NCBI GenBank assembly: GCA_035527095.1
Contig: DATLBC010000161.1
Location: 1 to 25,319 of the forward strand
DNA: 25,319 nucleotides
DNA from: Sva-07 sp035527095
GTDB taxonomy: Bacteria > Actinomycetota > Acidimicrobiia > Acidimicrobiales > Ilumatobacteraceae
Direction of reading: 5' to 3'
A model generated the notes under the pieces. It did not search any database. It was not told the DNA's origin and worked only from the letters and a program-made list of their open reading frames with translations. Below are positions 5,331-13,182 of the stretch, piece after piece; position 1 is the stretch's first letter; each line of letters opens with the position of its first letter. The position numbers and the translations under genes are program-made.

Positions 5331-7927
5331 CGATGCGCGCTCGCATCCTTGTCGCCGTCGCAGCCGCGTTCACCGCGGTCTATCTCGTGCTGCCCGCAAA
5401 CGCGGCGGCCGAGGCGATTCGGGTGGTCTCACCGGCGATCGGCGTGGGCGCGATCTGGGTCGGGATAGCCGCTCACCAGCCGCGACGCGTCTTGGCGTGG
5501 GTCCTGATGGCGGTGTCGCTCGGTCTGCTCGCTGTGTCGCAGCTCGTCTGGGCGCGTCTGTTCTTCGGTGGTTCCGAGACCTTTCCGTCAGCGAGCGACG
5601 CATTCCATCTGATTTCGGCAATTCTGCTCGTCGTCGCACTCGGCATGCTCGGGCAGGATTCGTCGCCCGACGAGGACTCGTTGGGACCGATCGAGACAGC
5701 GATCGTCGGTATCGCCGTCGGGCTGGGGGTCTGGCTGGCGGTCGTCGAGCCGTACCTGGCTGATCGAGGTCTGGCGTTCGGCGACCGGGTCTGGGCGGTT
5801 CTCGTTCCACTGATCAATGCGCTCGCCCTCGCCATTGCGTTCCGCACGGCAGCGCAGAACCGCTTCCGCGTGCCCGCGACGACGCTGCTGGCGATCGGCG
5901 TGGGTTTGCTGTTGCTGTCCGACGTGGCTCGGGGCATTGCCGAGCTGCGCGGGTCGCTCGGGGCTGGTGGCTTCATCGCTGCGCTGGCGATCGCGCCGCC
6001 GATGATCATCGGAGCGGCGGCACTCGATCCGACGATGACGCATCGGAATCGTCCCCAAGAGACAGCGCCACTCCTCGGATTCGGGCGCGTGGTATGGCTC
6101 AGCGTCGCTGCGCTGACGCCGCTGACCGTGCTGCTGACGCTGAGCGTGACGGGCCTCGGCACCAGGGCGACGCGCACGATCGCAGCGGCATGCGCCGTGG
6201 TCGTCGTCGTTCTGGCATTGACGCGGATGTGGCGACTCGTGGCGACCGTTCGGAAGCTGACCGAACGCAAGGGTCAGGACCGCTTGGCTGCGATGGTCGA
6301 GCACTCCAGCGACGTCGTGTTGCTCGTCGATGCCAAGGGTGTGATGAACTACGCGAGTCCAGGTCTCGCCAGCACGCTCGGGCACCGACCGAGCGACTGG
6401 ACCGGCAGATCGCTCGTCGATCTGGTGGCCAGCGACGATCGCGATGCTGCTGCAGCAGAACTTCGTCATGCGGTCGCACTTCCGCAAGGCGAAATGGTCA
6501 AGTTCGAGGCGAGCCTCGTCCGTGTCGACGGGCAACGCCGGCGGATGGAAGCCACGATCGCCAACCTCCTCGGCGGTGACGCCGTCGACGGACTCGTGGC
6601 CACGTTCCGCGACGTCACCGAACAGCGAAACCTCGAGCGCCAGCTCAGTCACCGCGCGTTCCACGACGAACTGACCGGTCTGGCAAACCGAGCACTGTTC
6701 CTGGATCGGATGGACCATGCGCTGCGTGTCACCCGACCCGAAGACGATCCGGTTGTGGTCCTGTTCGTCGACCTCGACGACTTCAAGTCCGTGAACGACG
6801 CCCTCGGCCACGGTGTCGGAGACCAGATGCTCCGTTCGATCGCCGACCGCATCCGACAGGTCGCCGGAACCGGCGATACCCCGGCTCGGCTCGGTGGCGA
6901 CGAGTTCGCACTGCTGCTCGAAGACCGTGGAGGCGTCGACCGGGCGTTGGATGTCGCCGAAGGGTTGCTCGAGGCGTTGCGTCAGCCTGTTTCCCTCGCC
7001 GGCTACGACCTCGCGGTGCTCGCGAGCGTCGGCGTGGCGGTCTCGACGCCGGGCATGACGACCGCCGGCCTGTTGCGCGACGCCGACATCGCGATGTACG
7101 AAGCGAAGCGCGCTGGCAAGAGCCAGATCAAGATCTTCGACCCGGCCATGCGGTTGACCGCGACGCGCCACCTCGAGTTTCGTAGCGACCTCGGCTCCGC
7201 GATCGAGCGCGATCAGTTGCGCCTGGTGTTCCAGCCAATGGTGGACCTCCGCTCGCATCGGGTGATCGGCGCCGAGTCGCTGCTGCGATGGGAGCACCCC
7301 ACGCGTGGTCCGATCGCTCCGTCGGAGTTCATCCCGATCGCAGAACGGGCCGGTCTGATCCTGCCGATCGGGATGTGGGTGATCGACGAGAGCATCAAGG
7401 CGGCAGCTCAATGGCAGGGGAGAGGGCCCCAGCGAGTGAGCGTCAACGTGTCGGCGTTCCAGGTCCGTTCACCCGAATTCGTCGAGCAGGTACGGCATTC
7501 ACTCGAGACTCATCAGCTCGATCCGAGCCTGGTGGTGTTGGAAATCACGGAGACGATGCTCGTCGCCGAGATCGAGTCGGCCGCCGACAACCTTGCTCCG
7601 CTACGCGAACTTGGTGTACTCATTGCAATCGATGACTTCGGAACCGGCTACTGCTCGCTGTCGTACTTGCAGCAGTTCCCCGTCGACATCGTCAAGATCG
7701 ACCGTCAGTTCATCGACGAACTCGACGAGCACCCGCGCGGCATGTCGTTGGCCAAGATGATCCTGCAACTCACTGCTGGCCTCGAGGTGGTTTCTGTTGC
7801 CGAAGGCATCGAGCGTCCGGCCCAGCTTCGCGCCCTGCAGGAGCTCGGCTGCGACATCGGCCAGGGCTATCTCTTGTCGGCGCCGCTCGAAGCCGACGAA
7901 CTCCATCGCCGATTCGGAGTGGCCTGA
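5309..7927 (+). CDS. Membrane PAS-GGDEF-EAL cyclic-di-GMP turnover protein
   Basis: This 872-residue protein makes and/or breaks cyclic-di-GMP at the membrane. The N-terminal ~315 residues contain roughly ten hydrophobic segments, probably a membrane sensor. A PAS domain follows at about 325-435. The diguanylate cyclase domain has an intact GGDEF motif (529-533), but the inhibitory RxxD site five residues before it reads GTGD, so product inhibition by that site is probably lost. The EAL phosphodiesterase domain has ESL in place of EAL at 656-658 with the catalytic Glu kept, plus LEITET, IDDFGTG, KIDRQF, AEGIE and GQGY motifs, so phosphodiesterase activity looks retained. No clear ribosome-binding site precedes ATG 5309; ATG 5333 (MRARILVAV, directly at the first membrane segment) is a credible alternative. 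It lies between the papain-like gene and pimA and ends 14 bases before pimA. The activating signal is unknown. Confidence 0.93.
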   Translation: MADTYPIAMRARILVAVAAAFTAVYLVLPANAAAEAIRVVSPAIGVGAIWVGIAAHQPRRVLAWVLMAVSLGLLAVSQLVWARLFFGGSETFPSASDAFHLISAILLVVALGMLGQDSSPDEDSLGPIETAIVGIAVGLGVWLAVVEPYLADRGLAFGDRVWAVLVPLINALALAIAFRTAAQNRFRVPATTLLAIGVGLLLLSDVARGIAELRGSLGAGGFIAALAIAPPMIIGAAALDPTMTHRNRPQETAPLLGFGRVVWLSVAALTPLTVLLTLSVTGLGTRATRTIAAACAVVVVVLALTRMWRLVATVRKLTERKGQDRLAAMVEHSSDVVLLVDAKGVMNYASPGLASTLGHRPSDWTGRSLVDLVASDDRDAAAAELRHAVALPQGEMVKFEASLVRVDGQRRRMEATIANLLGGDAVDGLVATFRDVTEQRNLERQLSHRAFHDELTGLANRALFLDRMDHALRVTRPEDDPVVVLFVDLDDFKSVNDALGHGVGDQMLRSIADRIRQVAGTGDTPARLGGDEFALLLEDRGGVDRALDVAEGLLEALRQPVSLAGYDLAVLASVGVAVSTPGMTTAGLLRDADIAMYEAKRAGKSQIKIFDPAMRLTATRHLEFRSDLGSAIERDQLRLVFQPMVDLRSHRVIGAESLLRWEHPTRGPIAPSEFIPIAERAGLILPIGMWVIDESIKAAAQWQGRGPQRVSVNVSAFQVRSPEFVEQVRHSLETHQLDPSLVVLEITETMLVAEIESAADNLAPLRELGVLIAIDDFGTGYCSLSYLQQFPVDIVKIDRQFIDELDEHPRGMSLAKMILQLTAGLEVVSVAEGIERPAQLRALQELGCDIGQGYLLSAPLEADELHRRFGVA

Positions 7928-7941
7928 GGCGTGACGACCCC

Positions 7942-9039
7942 GTGAGGATCGGCATCGTCTGTCCGTACAGTCTCACCGTGCCGGGCGGAGTCCAAGGACA
8001 AGTGCTCGGACTCGCACGTGAGCTTCGACGCCGCGGACACGAAACGCGCGTGCTCGGACCGTGCGACGGGCCGCCACCCGAGTCATTCGTCACGCCGCTC
8101 GGCGACTCGCTGCCGCTGTCAGCCAACGGCTCGATCGCGCCGATTGCCCCCGACCCTTCGGCGGCGCTGAGGACGTTGCGCGTGCTTGCCGATGAGCAGT
8201 TCGACGTGATCCATCTCCACGAGCCGTTGGCGCCCGGACCGACATCGACGGCCCTGATGGTGCACTCGGCACCGACCGTGGGGACGTTCCACGCCGCCGG
8301 CACATCCGCCAGCTATCGAGTTCTCGGGCCGGCGCTGAGCCGACTCATCCGCCGGATCGACTACAAGGTGGTGGTGTCGAAAGATGCCCTCGAGCTGGTG
8401 CGCAGCCATCTCGGTGGTGACTTCGAGGTGTTGTTCAACGGCGTCGAACTCGACGAGATCCGGTCGGTTGCCCCGTGGCCGAGGGCGTCGAATGGTCGAG
8501 CTGCGCGACCGACCGTGTTCTTCTGCGGTCGCCACGAGGAGCGCAAGGGGCTACGGGTGCTCGTCGACGCGGTCGTACGAACCGACCTCGACGTCGACGT
8601 GTGGATCGGCAGTGATGGTCCGGACACCGCCGAGTTGACCGCAGCCACCGCTGACGACGATCGATTCCACTGGCTCGGACGAGTCACCGACGACGAGAAG
8701 TTCGCCCGGCTCCGCGCCGCAGACGTGTTCTGTGCGCCGTCGCTGCGCGGCGAATCGTTCGGTGTCGTGCTGATCGAGGCGATGGCGGCAGGCACGACGG
8801 TGGTGGCGAGCTCGCTCGACGGCTACCGAAACGTGGCGACACACGACGTCGACGCGCTCCTCGTCGAGCCAGGAGATGCCGCTGCGCTCAGCGATGCGTT
8901 GCGTCGCGTGACGACCGACGTGACGCTTGCCCGGCGACTGCGACACGCGGGGGATACGCGAGCGGAAGAGTTCGCGATGACATCGCTGACCGACCGGTAC
9001 GTGGAGATCTACCGGTCGCTGTGCCCATCCTCCGGATGA
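7942..9039 (+). CDS. pimA: Phosphatidylinositol alpha-mannosyltransferase-like GT4 enzyme
   Basis: The 365-residue product matches PimA, the family 4 glycosyltransferase that moves mannose from GDP-mannose to phosphatidylinositol on the inner face of the membrane, the first step of PIM synthesis. The N-terminus (MRIGIVCPYS..VPGGVQ) contains the glycine-rich acceptor/nucleotide loop, followed by FDVIHLHEP, GTFHAAG, an FNGVELDEI turn, FCGRHEERKGL and the donor-site motif GESFGVVLIEAMAAG with the EX7E pair Glu271/Glu279. Length is close to mycobacterial PimA. The start is GTG 7942; a GAGG overlapping the stop of the previous gene is 12 bases upstream, so coupling to the GGDEF-EAL gene is plausible. 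In mycobacteria patA and pgsA lie directly upstream; here they do not. Donor and acceptor in this organism are inferred from the family. Confidence 0.85.
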   Translation: MRIGIVCPYSLTVPGGVQGQVLGLARELRRRGHETRVLGPCDGPPPESFVTPLGDSLPLSANGSIAPIAPDPSAALRTLRVLADEQFDVIHLHEPLAPGPTSTALMVHSAPTVGTFHAAGTSASYRVLGPALSRLIRRIDYKVVVSKDALELVRSHLGGDFEVLFNGVELDEIRSVAPWPRASNGRAARPTVFFCGRHEERKGLRVLVDAVVRTDLDVDVWIGSDGPDTAELTAATADDDRFHWLGRVTDDEKFARLRAADVFCAPSLRGESFGVVLIEAMAAGTTVVASSLDGYRNVATHDVDALLVEPGDAAALSDALRRVTTDVTLARRLRHAGDTRAEEFAMTSLTDRYVEIYRSLCPSSG

Positions 9040-9048
9040 CGGAGGGTG
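9026..9048 (+). terminator. Hairpin at the pimA stop codon, possible terminator
   Basis: CATCCTCCG and CGGAGGGTG form a 9-bp stem (one G-U pair) around a five-base loop GATGA that contains the pimA stop codon. No U-tract follows, so it is not a classical intrinsic terminator. It separates pimA from the lemA promoter hexamer 6 bases downstream. Confidence 0.4.
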
Positions 9049-9054
9049 CCGCCG

Positions 9055-9060
9055 TAGACT
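9055..9060 (+). promoter_or_regulatory. Candidate -10 hexamer of lemA, leaderless geometry
   Basis: TAGACT ends 7 bases before ATG 9068. With usual spacing transcription would start at the A of that ATG. This favours ATG 9068 over GTG 9062 as the lemA start. The nearest purine-rich run (GGAGGG, 9041-9046) is too far away to act as a ribosome-binding site and is part of the hairpin stem. Confidence 0.5.
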
Positions 9061-9067
9061 CGTGCAG

Positions 9068-9622
9068 ATGCTCCCTCTCATCATCGTGATCATCGTCGTG
9101 GTGATCCTGGTGGCGTTCCTGATCATCTCGTACAACGGTCTGGTCCGATCCCGGAACCAGGTCGAGAACGCCTGGTCCCAGATCGACGTACAACTGAAGC
9201 GTCGGATCGACCTCATCCCCAACCTGGTCGAAACCGTCAAGGGGTACGCGGCCCACGAGCGCGAGACGCTCGAGGCGGTCGTCGCTGCTCGCAACTCTGC
9301 GATCGCTGCGCCCGACACGCCGGCGGCTCAGGCCGAGGCCAACAACATGCTCTCGGGCGCGCTTCGGCAGCTGTTCGCGCTCAGCGAGGCGTATCCGGAC
9401 CTGAAGGCCAATCAGAACTTTCTGGCCCTGCAGGAGGAACTGACCGCCACGGAGGGACGTGTCGCGTACGCCCGACAGTTCTACAACGACAGTGTGCTGA
9501 CGTATGACAACAAGCTCGAGTCGTTCCCCTCGGTGATCATTGCGAAGATGTTCAACTTCGAGTCGAAGGAGTACTTCGAGGCCGACCAGCAGGCCCGAAT
9601 CGCTCCGACGGTCGAGTTCTGA
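9068..9622 (+). CDS. lemA: LemA family membrane-anchored protein
   Basis: The 184-residue product starts with one long hydrophobic segment (residues about 2-24, rich in Ile and Val). It is followed by the LemA signature: SYNGLVRSRNQVENAWSQID, KRRIDLIPNLVETVKGYA and the paired helices up to NFLALQEELTATEGRVAYARQFYND. LemA proteins form a helical bundle on a single membrane anchor; their biochemical role is poorly defined, but they are repeatedly found beside M48 peptidases, as here, where htpX starts 10 bases after the lemA stop. I chose ATG 9068 rather than GTG 9062 because of the TANNNT hexamer 7 bases upstream. It is probably the first gene of a lemA-htpX-DUF3048 transcript. Confidence 0.92.
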   Translation: MLPLIIVIIVVVILVAFLIISYNGLVRSRNQVENAWSQIDVQLKRRIDLIPNLVETVKGYAAHERETLEAVVAARNSAIAAPDTPAAQAEANNMLSGALRQLFALSEAYPDLKANQNFLALQEELTATEGRVAYARQFYNDSVLTYDNKLESFPSVIIAKMFNFESKEYFEADQQARIAPTVEF

Positions 9623-9632
9623 AACCGCTGCG

Positions 9633-10538
9633 ATGTTCGAACTGATCAGATCGAACAAGCGACGCAGCGTGCTGCTCGTCGTCGGCTTCGTCGGCTTCGT
9701 CGTGCTCGTCGGTGCCGCAATCGGCGCCATCGTCGGCAACGCCATCGTGTTCACGCTCGTGGCCCTGGTGCTCAGCGGCCTGGTGGCCTTCACCTCGTAC
9801 TGGCGAGCCGACAAGATCGCTCTGGCGGTCAGTCGGGCCCGTCCAGCGCCTCCGGAGCAGTACCAGCGTTTGCACAACCTGGTCGAGGGACTCTGCATCG
9901 CGGGTGGGCTTCCGAAGCCTGGCGTCTACGTCATCGACGACCCCGCCCCGAACGCGTTCGCGACCGGTCGCAACCCGAACCATGCGGCGATCGCCGTGAC
10001 GACCGGCCTGCTCGAGAAGATGAATCGCGTGGAACTCGAGGGGGTGGTCGCTCACGAGCTGAGTCACATCCGTAACTACGACATCTTGGTCTCGACGCTC
10101 GCCGTCGTGATGGTCGGGACCGTTGCACTCATGGCCGATCTGGCGATCCGCACGATGTGGTGGAACGGCGGGCGAGTGGCGCGTCGCGGCGACCAGAGCA
10201 ACGGGAACAACCCCTTGGCCTACATCGGCATCGTGCTGCTGGTCGTGGCGCCGATCATCGCCAAGATCATGCAGGCGACGATCTCGAGACGTCGAGAGAC
10301 GCTGGCTGATGTGAGTGCGTGTCAGCTCACCCGGTATCCGCCCGGCCTGATCTCGGCGCTCGAAAAGCTGAAGGATGACACCACGGTGACGCATTCGGCC
10401 TCGACCGCTACGGCACACTTGTGGATCGAACAGCCCATGAGTGGTGTCGGCGACGACGGCAAGCTGGGCGGCATCCACCGAATGTTCGACACCCACCCGC
10501 CGCTCGACGAGCGGATCGCACTGTTGAGAGAACTCTGA
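9633..10538 (+). CDS. htpX: M48 family membrane zinc metallopeptidase (HtpX-like)
   Basis: The 301-residue protein is an HtpX-type peptidase, which degrades damaged or misfolded membrane proteins. Two hydrophobic hairpin segments lie at about 12-55, then CIAGGLPKPGVYVIDD and PNAFATGRNP, the zinc motif HELSH (His141, Glu142, His145) and the third ligand in RRETLAD (Glu222). A further membrane pair lies between the two zinc sites at about 155-210. Length agrees with the family. ATG 9633 is chosen because the longer frame would overlap lemA heavily and lacks family similarity there. The stop (TGA 10536-10538) overlaps the start of the DUF3048 lipoprotein gene by one base (TGATG), so the two are translationally coupled. 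Confidence 0.93.
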   Translation: MFELIRSNKRRSVLLVVGFVGFVVLVGAAIGAIVGNAIVFTLVALVLSGLVAFTSYWRADKIALAVSRARPAPPEQYQRLHNLVEGLCIAGGLPKPGVYVIDDPAPNAFATGRNPNHAAIAVTTGLLEKMNRVELEGVVAHELSHIRNYDILVSTLAVVMVGTVALMADLAIRTMWWNGGRVARRGDQSNGNNPLAYIGIVLLVVAPIIAKIMQATISRRRETLADVSACQLTRYPPGLISALEKLKDDTTVTHSASTATAHLWIEQPMSGVGDDGKLGGIHRMFDTHPPLDERIALLREL

Positions 10539-11635
10539 TGAAACCCCTCCGCCCCTTCGTTGCGCTCACTGTCCTCGCCCTCGTTGCGGCCGCCTGCGGC
10601 GGTGGCGGCAGTGGTGAGGCCTCCACCACGACCAGTTCGAGCTCCACGACGTCCACGACGGTCAAGGCGACCACGACGTCCTCGTCGACGTCCACGACCT
10701 CCACGACGCTGCCGCCCACGATCCGCCAGCCGCTCACGGGTGAACCGCTCGAGAGCGCTGACCAGATCGTGCAGCGTGCTGCGCTCGTCGCCAAGATCGA
10801 CAACAACGGTGCGGCGGTGCCGAACCACAGCGGGCTCGCCGTCGCCGACATCGTGTTCGAGGAGGTCGTCGAAGGCCGGACCACACGATTTGCGGCTGTG
10901 TTCCACTCGCAGAGTTCCGACCCGATCGGTCCGATTCGCTCCGGCCGCACACAGGACATCGATCTGTTCACCTCGTTCTTCTTCCCGCTGTTCGTGTGGT
11001 CGGGAGGCAATCCCGGCGTCACTCGGGCCATCAACGAGTCGACGCTGATCAACATGGGACCGAATACGGCCCGCGGTTTCTACCGCGGTCCGGGACGAGC
11101 GCCGCACAACTTGTACAACGCAACCGACGTCATCTGGGAGCAGGCGCCCGGCGACGAACCCGTGCTGCCCCGCCAGCAGTTCGTCTACCTGGAGTCCGAC
11201 GAGGCCTTCGACGGCGATGCCACCGCAGGCGTCACCGCACGTATCGGTAGCGAGAACATCGAGTGGACCTGGAACGCCGAGTTCTCCAAGTTCGACCGTT
11301 CGCAGCGTGGCAGGGCTCACGAGGACAAGCTCTTCGGTCGCATCCGGGCCACCAACGTCATCGTGATGGGGGTCGAGTACCGCCCGAGCCGGGTCGACCG
11401 CAACAGCCCCGAAGCGCAGAGCGTCGGGTCGGGGCCGGTCTGGGTGTTCAGCGATGGCAAGGTCACCACCGGCTCGTGGATACGTGAGGTCAACACCGAA
11501 CCCCTGTCGTTCGTGACCGCTGACGGCGCCGCGATTGCGCTCACGCCCGGCAACACGTGGATCGAGTTGGCCGACCTCGACGACGTGGCAGCGGGGCGCA
11601 TCGTGGTGTTGCCACCGACACCCCCCGCTCCGTGA
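10538..11635 (+). CDS. DUF3048 (YerB-like) lipoprotein
   Basis: The 365-residue product begins with a lipoprotein signal peptide: MKPLRP, a hydrophobic stretch and a VAAAC lipobox with Cys20 as the predicted lipidated residue. Residues about 25-66 are an almost pure Ser/Thr linker. The rest matches DUF3048: RAALVAKIDNN, ADIVFEEVVEGRTTRFAAVFHS, GPIRSGRTQDIDL, and the APHNLYN segment, ending with the C-terminal domain (EYRPSRVDRN, PGNTWIEL). It should sit on the outer face of the membrane. Function of this family is unknown. It overlaps the htpX stop by one base, suggesting a shared job with LemA and HtpX at the cell surface, which is inference only. Confidence 0.88.
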   Translation: MKPLRPFVALTVLALVAAACGGGGSGEASTTTSSSSTTSTTVKATTTSSSTSTTSTTLPPTIRQPLTGEPLESADQIVQRAALVAKIDNNGAAVPNHSGLAVADIVFEEVVEGRTTRFAAVFHSQSSDPIGPIRSGRTQDIDLFTSFFFPLFVWSGGNPGVTRAINESTLINMGPNTARGFYRGPGRAPHNLYNATDVIWEQAPGDEPVLPRQQFVYLESDEAFDGDATAGVTARIGSENIEWTWNAEFSKFDRSQRGRAHEDKLFGRIRATNVIVMGVEYRPSRVDRNSPEAQSVGSGPVWVFSDGKVTTGSWIREVNTEPLSFVTADGAAIALTPGNTWIELADLDDVAAGRIVVLPPTPPAP

Positions 11636-11666
11636 GCACGCCGCAGCGGAACGGTCGCAACGAAAG

Positions 11667-11672
11667 TACGAT
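11667..11672 (+). promoter_or_regulatory. Candidate -10 hexamer of pdxS, leaderless geometry
   Basis: TACGAT ends 6 bases before ATG 11679. No purine-rich ribosome-binding site lies in between and no -35 consensus is visible. This fits a leaderless pdxS-pdxT transcript. Confidence 0.5.
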
Positions 11673-11678
11673 GACGCC

Positions 11679-12560
11679 ATGACTGCCAGCACTGGAACGT
11701 TCCCCGTCAAGCGCGGACTCGCCGAGATGATGAAGGGCGGCGTGATCATGGACGTCGTCACCGCCGGCCAGGCCAAGGTTGCCGAGGACGCCGGCGCCGT
11801 TGCCGTGATGGCGCTCGAGCGCGTTCCGGCCGACATCCGTCGCGACGGCGGCGTGGCGCGGATGAGCGACCCGGAGATGATCGAGGGCATCCAGGCCGCG
11901 GTGTCGATCCCGGTGATGGCGAAGGCCCGCATCGGCCACTTCGTCGAAGCCCAGATCCTGCAGGCGCTGGGTGTCGACTTCATCGACGAGTCCGAGGTGC
12001 TCACCCCCGCTGACGAGACGCATCACATCGACAAGTTTGCGTTCGACGTGCCGTTCGTGTGTGGTGCCACCAACCTCGGTGAAGCGTTGCGCCGCATCTC
12101 CGAAGGCGCCGCCATGATCCGCTCGAAGGGCGAAGCCGGCACCGGCAACGTCGTGGAAGCCGTTCGGCACCTGCGCAACATCACCGGTGACATTCGCAAG
12201 ATCACCCAGGCCGACGAGGCCGAGTTGTTCGAGTGGGCCAAGCGGCTCCAGGCACCCTTGCCGCTCGTCCAGGAGATCGCCGAGACCGGCAAACTGCAGG
12301 TGCCGTTGTTCTGCGCCGGTGGCCTGGCCACGCCTGCCGATGCGGCGCTGGCGATGCAGCTCGGTGCCGAAGCTGTGTTCGTCGGTTCGGGCATCTTCAA
12401 GTCGGAGGACCCCTCGCCTCGAGCGAAGGCCATCGTCGAAGCCACCACCCACTTCAACGACGCCGACATCCTCGCCAAGGTCAGCCGTGGGCTCGGTGCG
12501 CCGATGACCGGTATCGAGATGGACGAGATCAATCAGCGATATGCCGATCGGGGCTGGTGA
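11679..12560 (+). CDS. pdxS: Pyridoxal 5'-phosphate synthase, synthase subunit
   Basis: PdxS builds pyridoxal phosphate from ribose 5-phosphate, glyceraldehyde 3-phosphate and ammonia supplied by PdxT. The 293-residue length is typical. Diagnostic segments are KRGLAEMMKGGVIMDVV near the start, ALERVPADIR, IPVMAKARIGH with the first catalytic Lys82, the ESEVLTPADE loop and IRSKGEAGTGN with the second catalytic Lys150, then GGLATPADAALAMQLGAEAVFVGSGIF. The start ATG 11679 gives the usual N-terminal length and lies 6 bases after a TANNNT hexamer. The 3' end overlaps pdxT by 20 bases. Confidence 0.98.
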   Translation: MTASTGTFPVKRGLAEMMKGGVIMDVVTAGQAKVAEDAGAVAVMALERVPADIRRDGGVARMSDPEMIEGIQAAVSIPVMAKARIGHFVEAQILQALGVDFIDESEVLTPADETHHIDKFAFDVPFVCGATNLGEALRRISEGAAMIRSKGEAGTGNVVEAVRHLRNITGDIRKITQADEAELFEWAKRLQAPLPLVQEIAETGKLQVPLFCAGGLATPADAALAMQLGAEAVFVGSGIFKSEDPSPRAKAIVEATTHFNDADILAKVSRGLGAPMTGIEMDEINQRYADRGW

Positions 12561-13155
12561 CACCAGCGCTCCACGACTCGACGTCATCGTCGGCGTGTTG
12601 GCTCTGCAAGGGGCCTTCGACGTGCATTGTCAGCGCCTCGAGCAGCTCGGCGTGGTCGCACGATTGGTGCGTACGCCGGCGGATCTCGCGGGCCTCGATG
12701 CGATCGTGCTGCCCGGAGGCGAGAGCACCACGATGTCGCGGTTGCTCACCACGAGCGGTCTCTTCGATCAGCTGAAGGGGCTCCTCATCGACGGGCTCCC
12801 CGTGTTCGGCACGTGTGCCGGCATGATCCTGTGCGCGACCGAGGTGCTCGATGCGCGCCCCGATCAGCGCGGGTTCGACCTGATCGACCTCACCGTGCGA
12901 CGCAACGGCTACGGACGCCAACTCGACAGCTTCGAGGCGGACCTGGCCGTCGACGGTCTCACCGACGCGTTCCACGCCGTGTTCATCCGCGCTCCGTTCG
13001 TCGAACGCGTCGGCCCCGACGTCCACGTGCTCGCCTGCCACGACGGCGTGCCTGTTCTCGTTCGCAGCGGACGCTGTACGGTGGCAGCGTTCCATCCCGA
13101 ACTCACCGACGACGCACGCCTGCACCAGCTCTTCCTCGACACGCTCACCGACTGA
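12541..13155 (+). CDS. pdxT: Pyridoxal 5'-phosphate synthase, glutaminase subunit
   Basis: PdxT hydrolyses glutamine and channels ammonia to PdxS. The 204-residue protein shows VGVLALQGAF..H, PGGESTTMSRLL, FGTCAGMIL with nucleophile Cys92, and FHPEL with His185 and Glu187, completing the class I amidotransferase triad. The only reasonable in-frame start is ATG 12541, inside pdxS; it adds about 16 residues ahead of the usual N-terminus. GTG 12595 would cut into the first beta strand. Extensive overlap with pdxS implies coupled translation and a fixed subunit ratio. Confidence 0.96.
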   Translation: MPIGAGDTSAPRLDVIVGVLALQGAFDVHCQRLEQLGVVARLVRTPADLAGLDAIVLPGGESTTMSRLLTTSGLFDQLKGLLIDGLPVFGTCAGMILCATEVLDARPDQRGFDLIDLTVRRNGYGRQLDSFEADLAVDGLTDAFHAVFIRAPFVERVGPDVHVLACHDGVPVLVRSGRCTVAAFHPELTDDARLHQLFLDTLTD

Positions 13156-13182
13156 CGCACGACCGAACACAACGGAGTCTCC

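Noticed and set aside
5588..7411. A 607-codon minus-strand open frame
   Set aside because: It lies opposite the PAS-GGDEF-EAL gene, whose motifs are unambiguous; the antisense translation is low-complexity and matches nothing I recognise.
1..7927. Mobile element or prophage explaining the accessory block
   Set aside because: No transposase, integrase, terminal repeats, tRNA attachment site or obvious composition shift could be seen.
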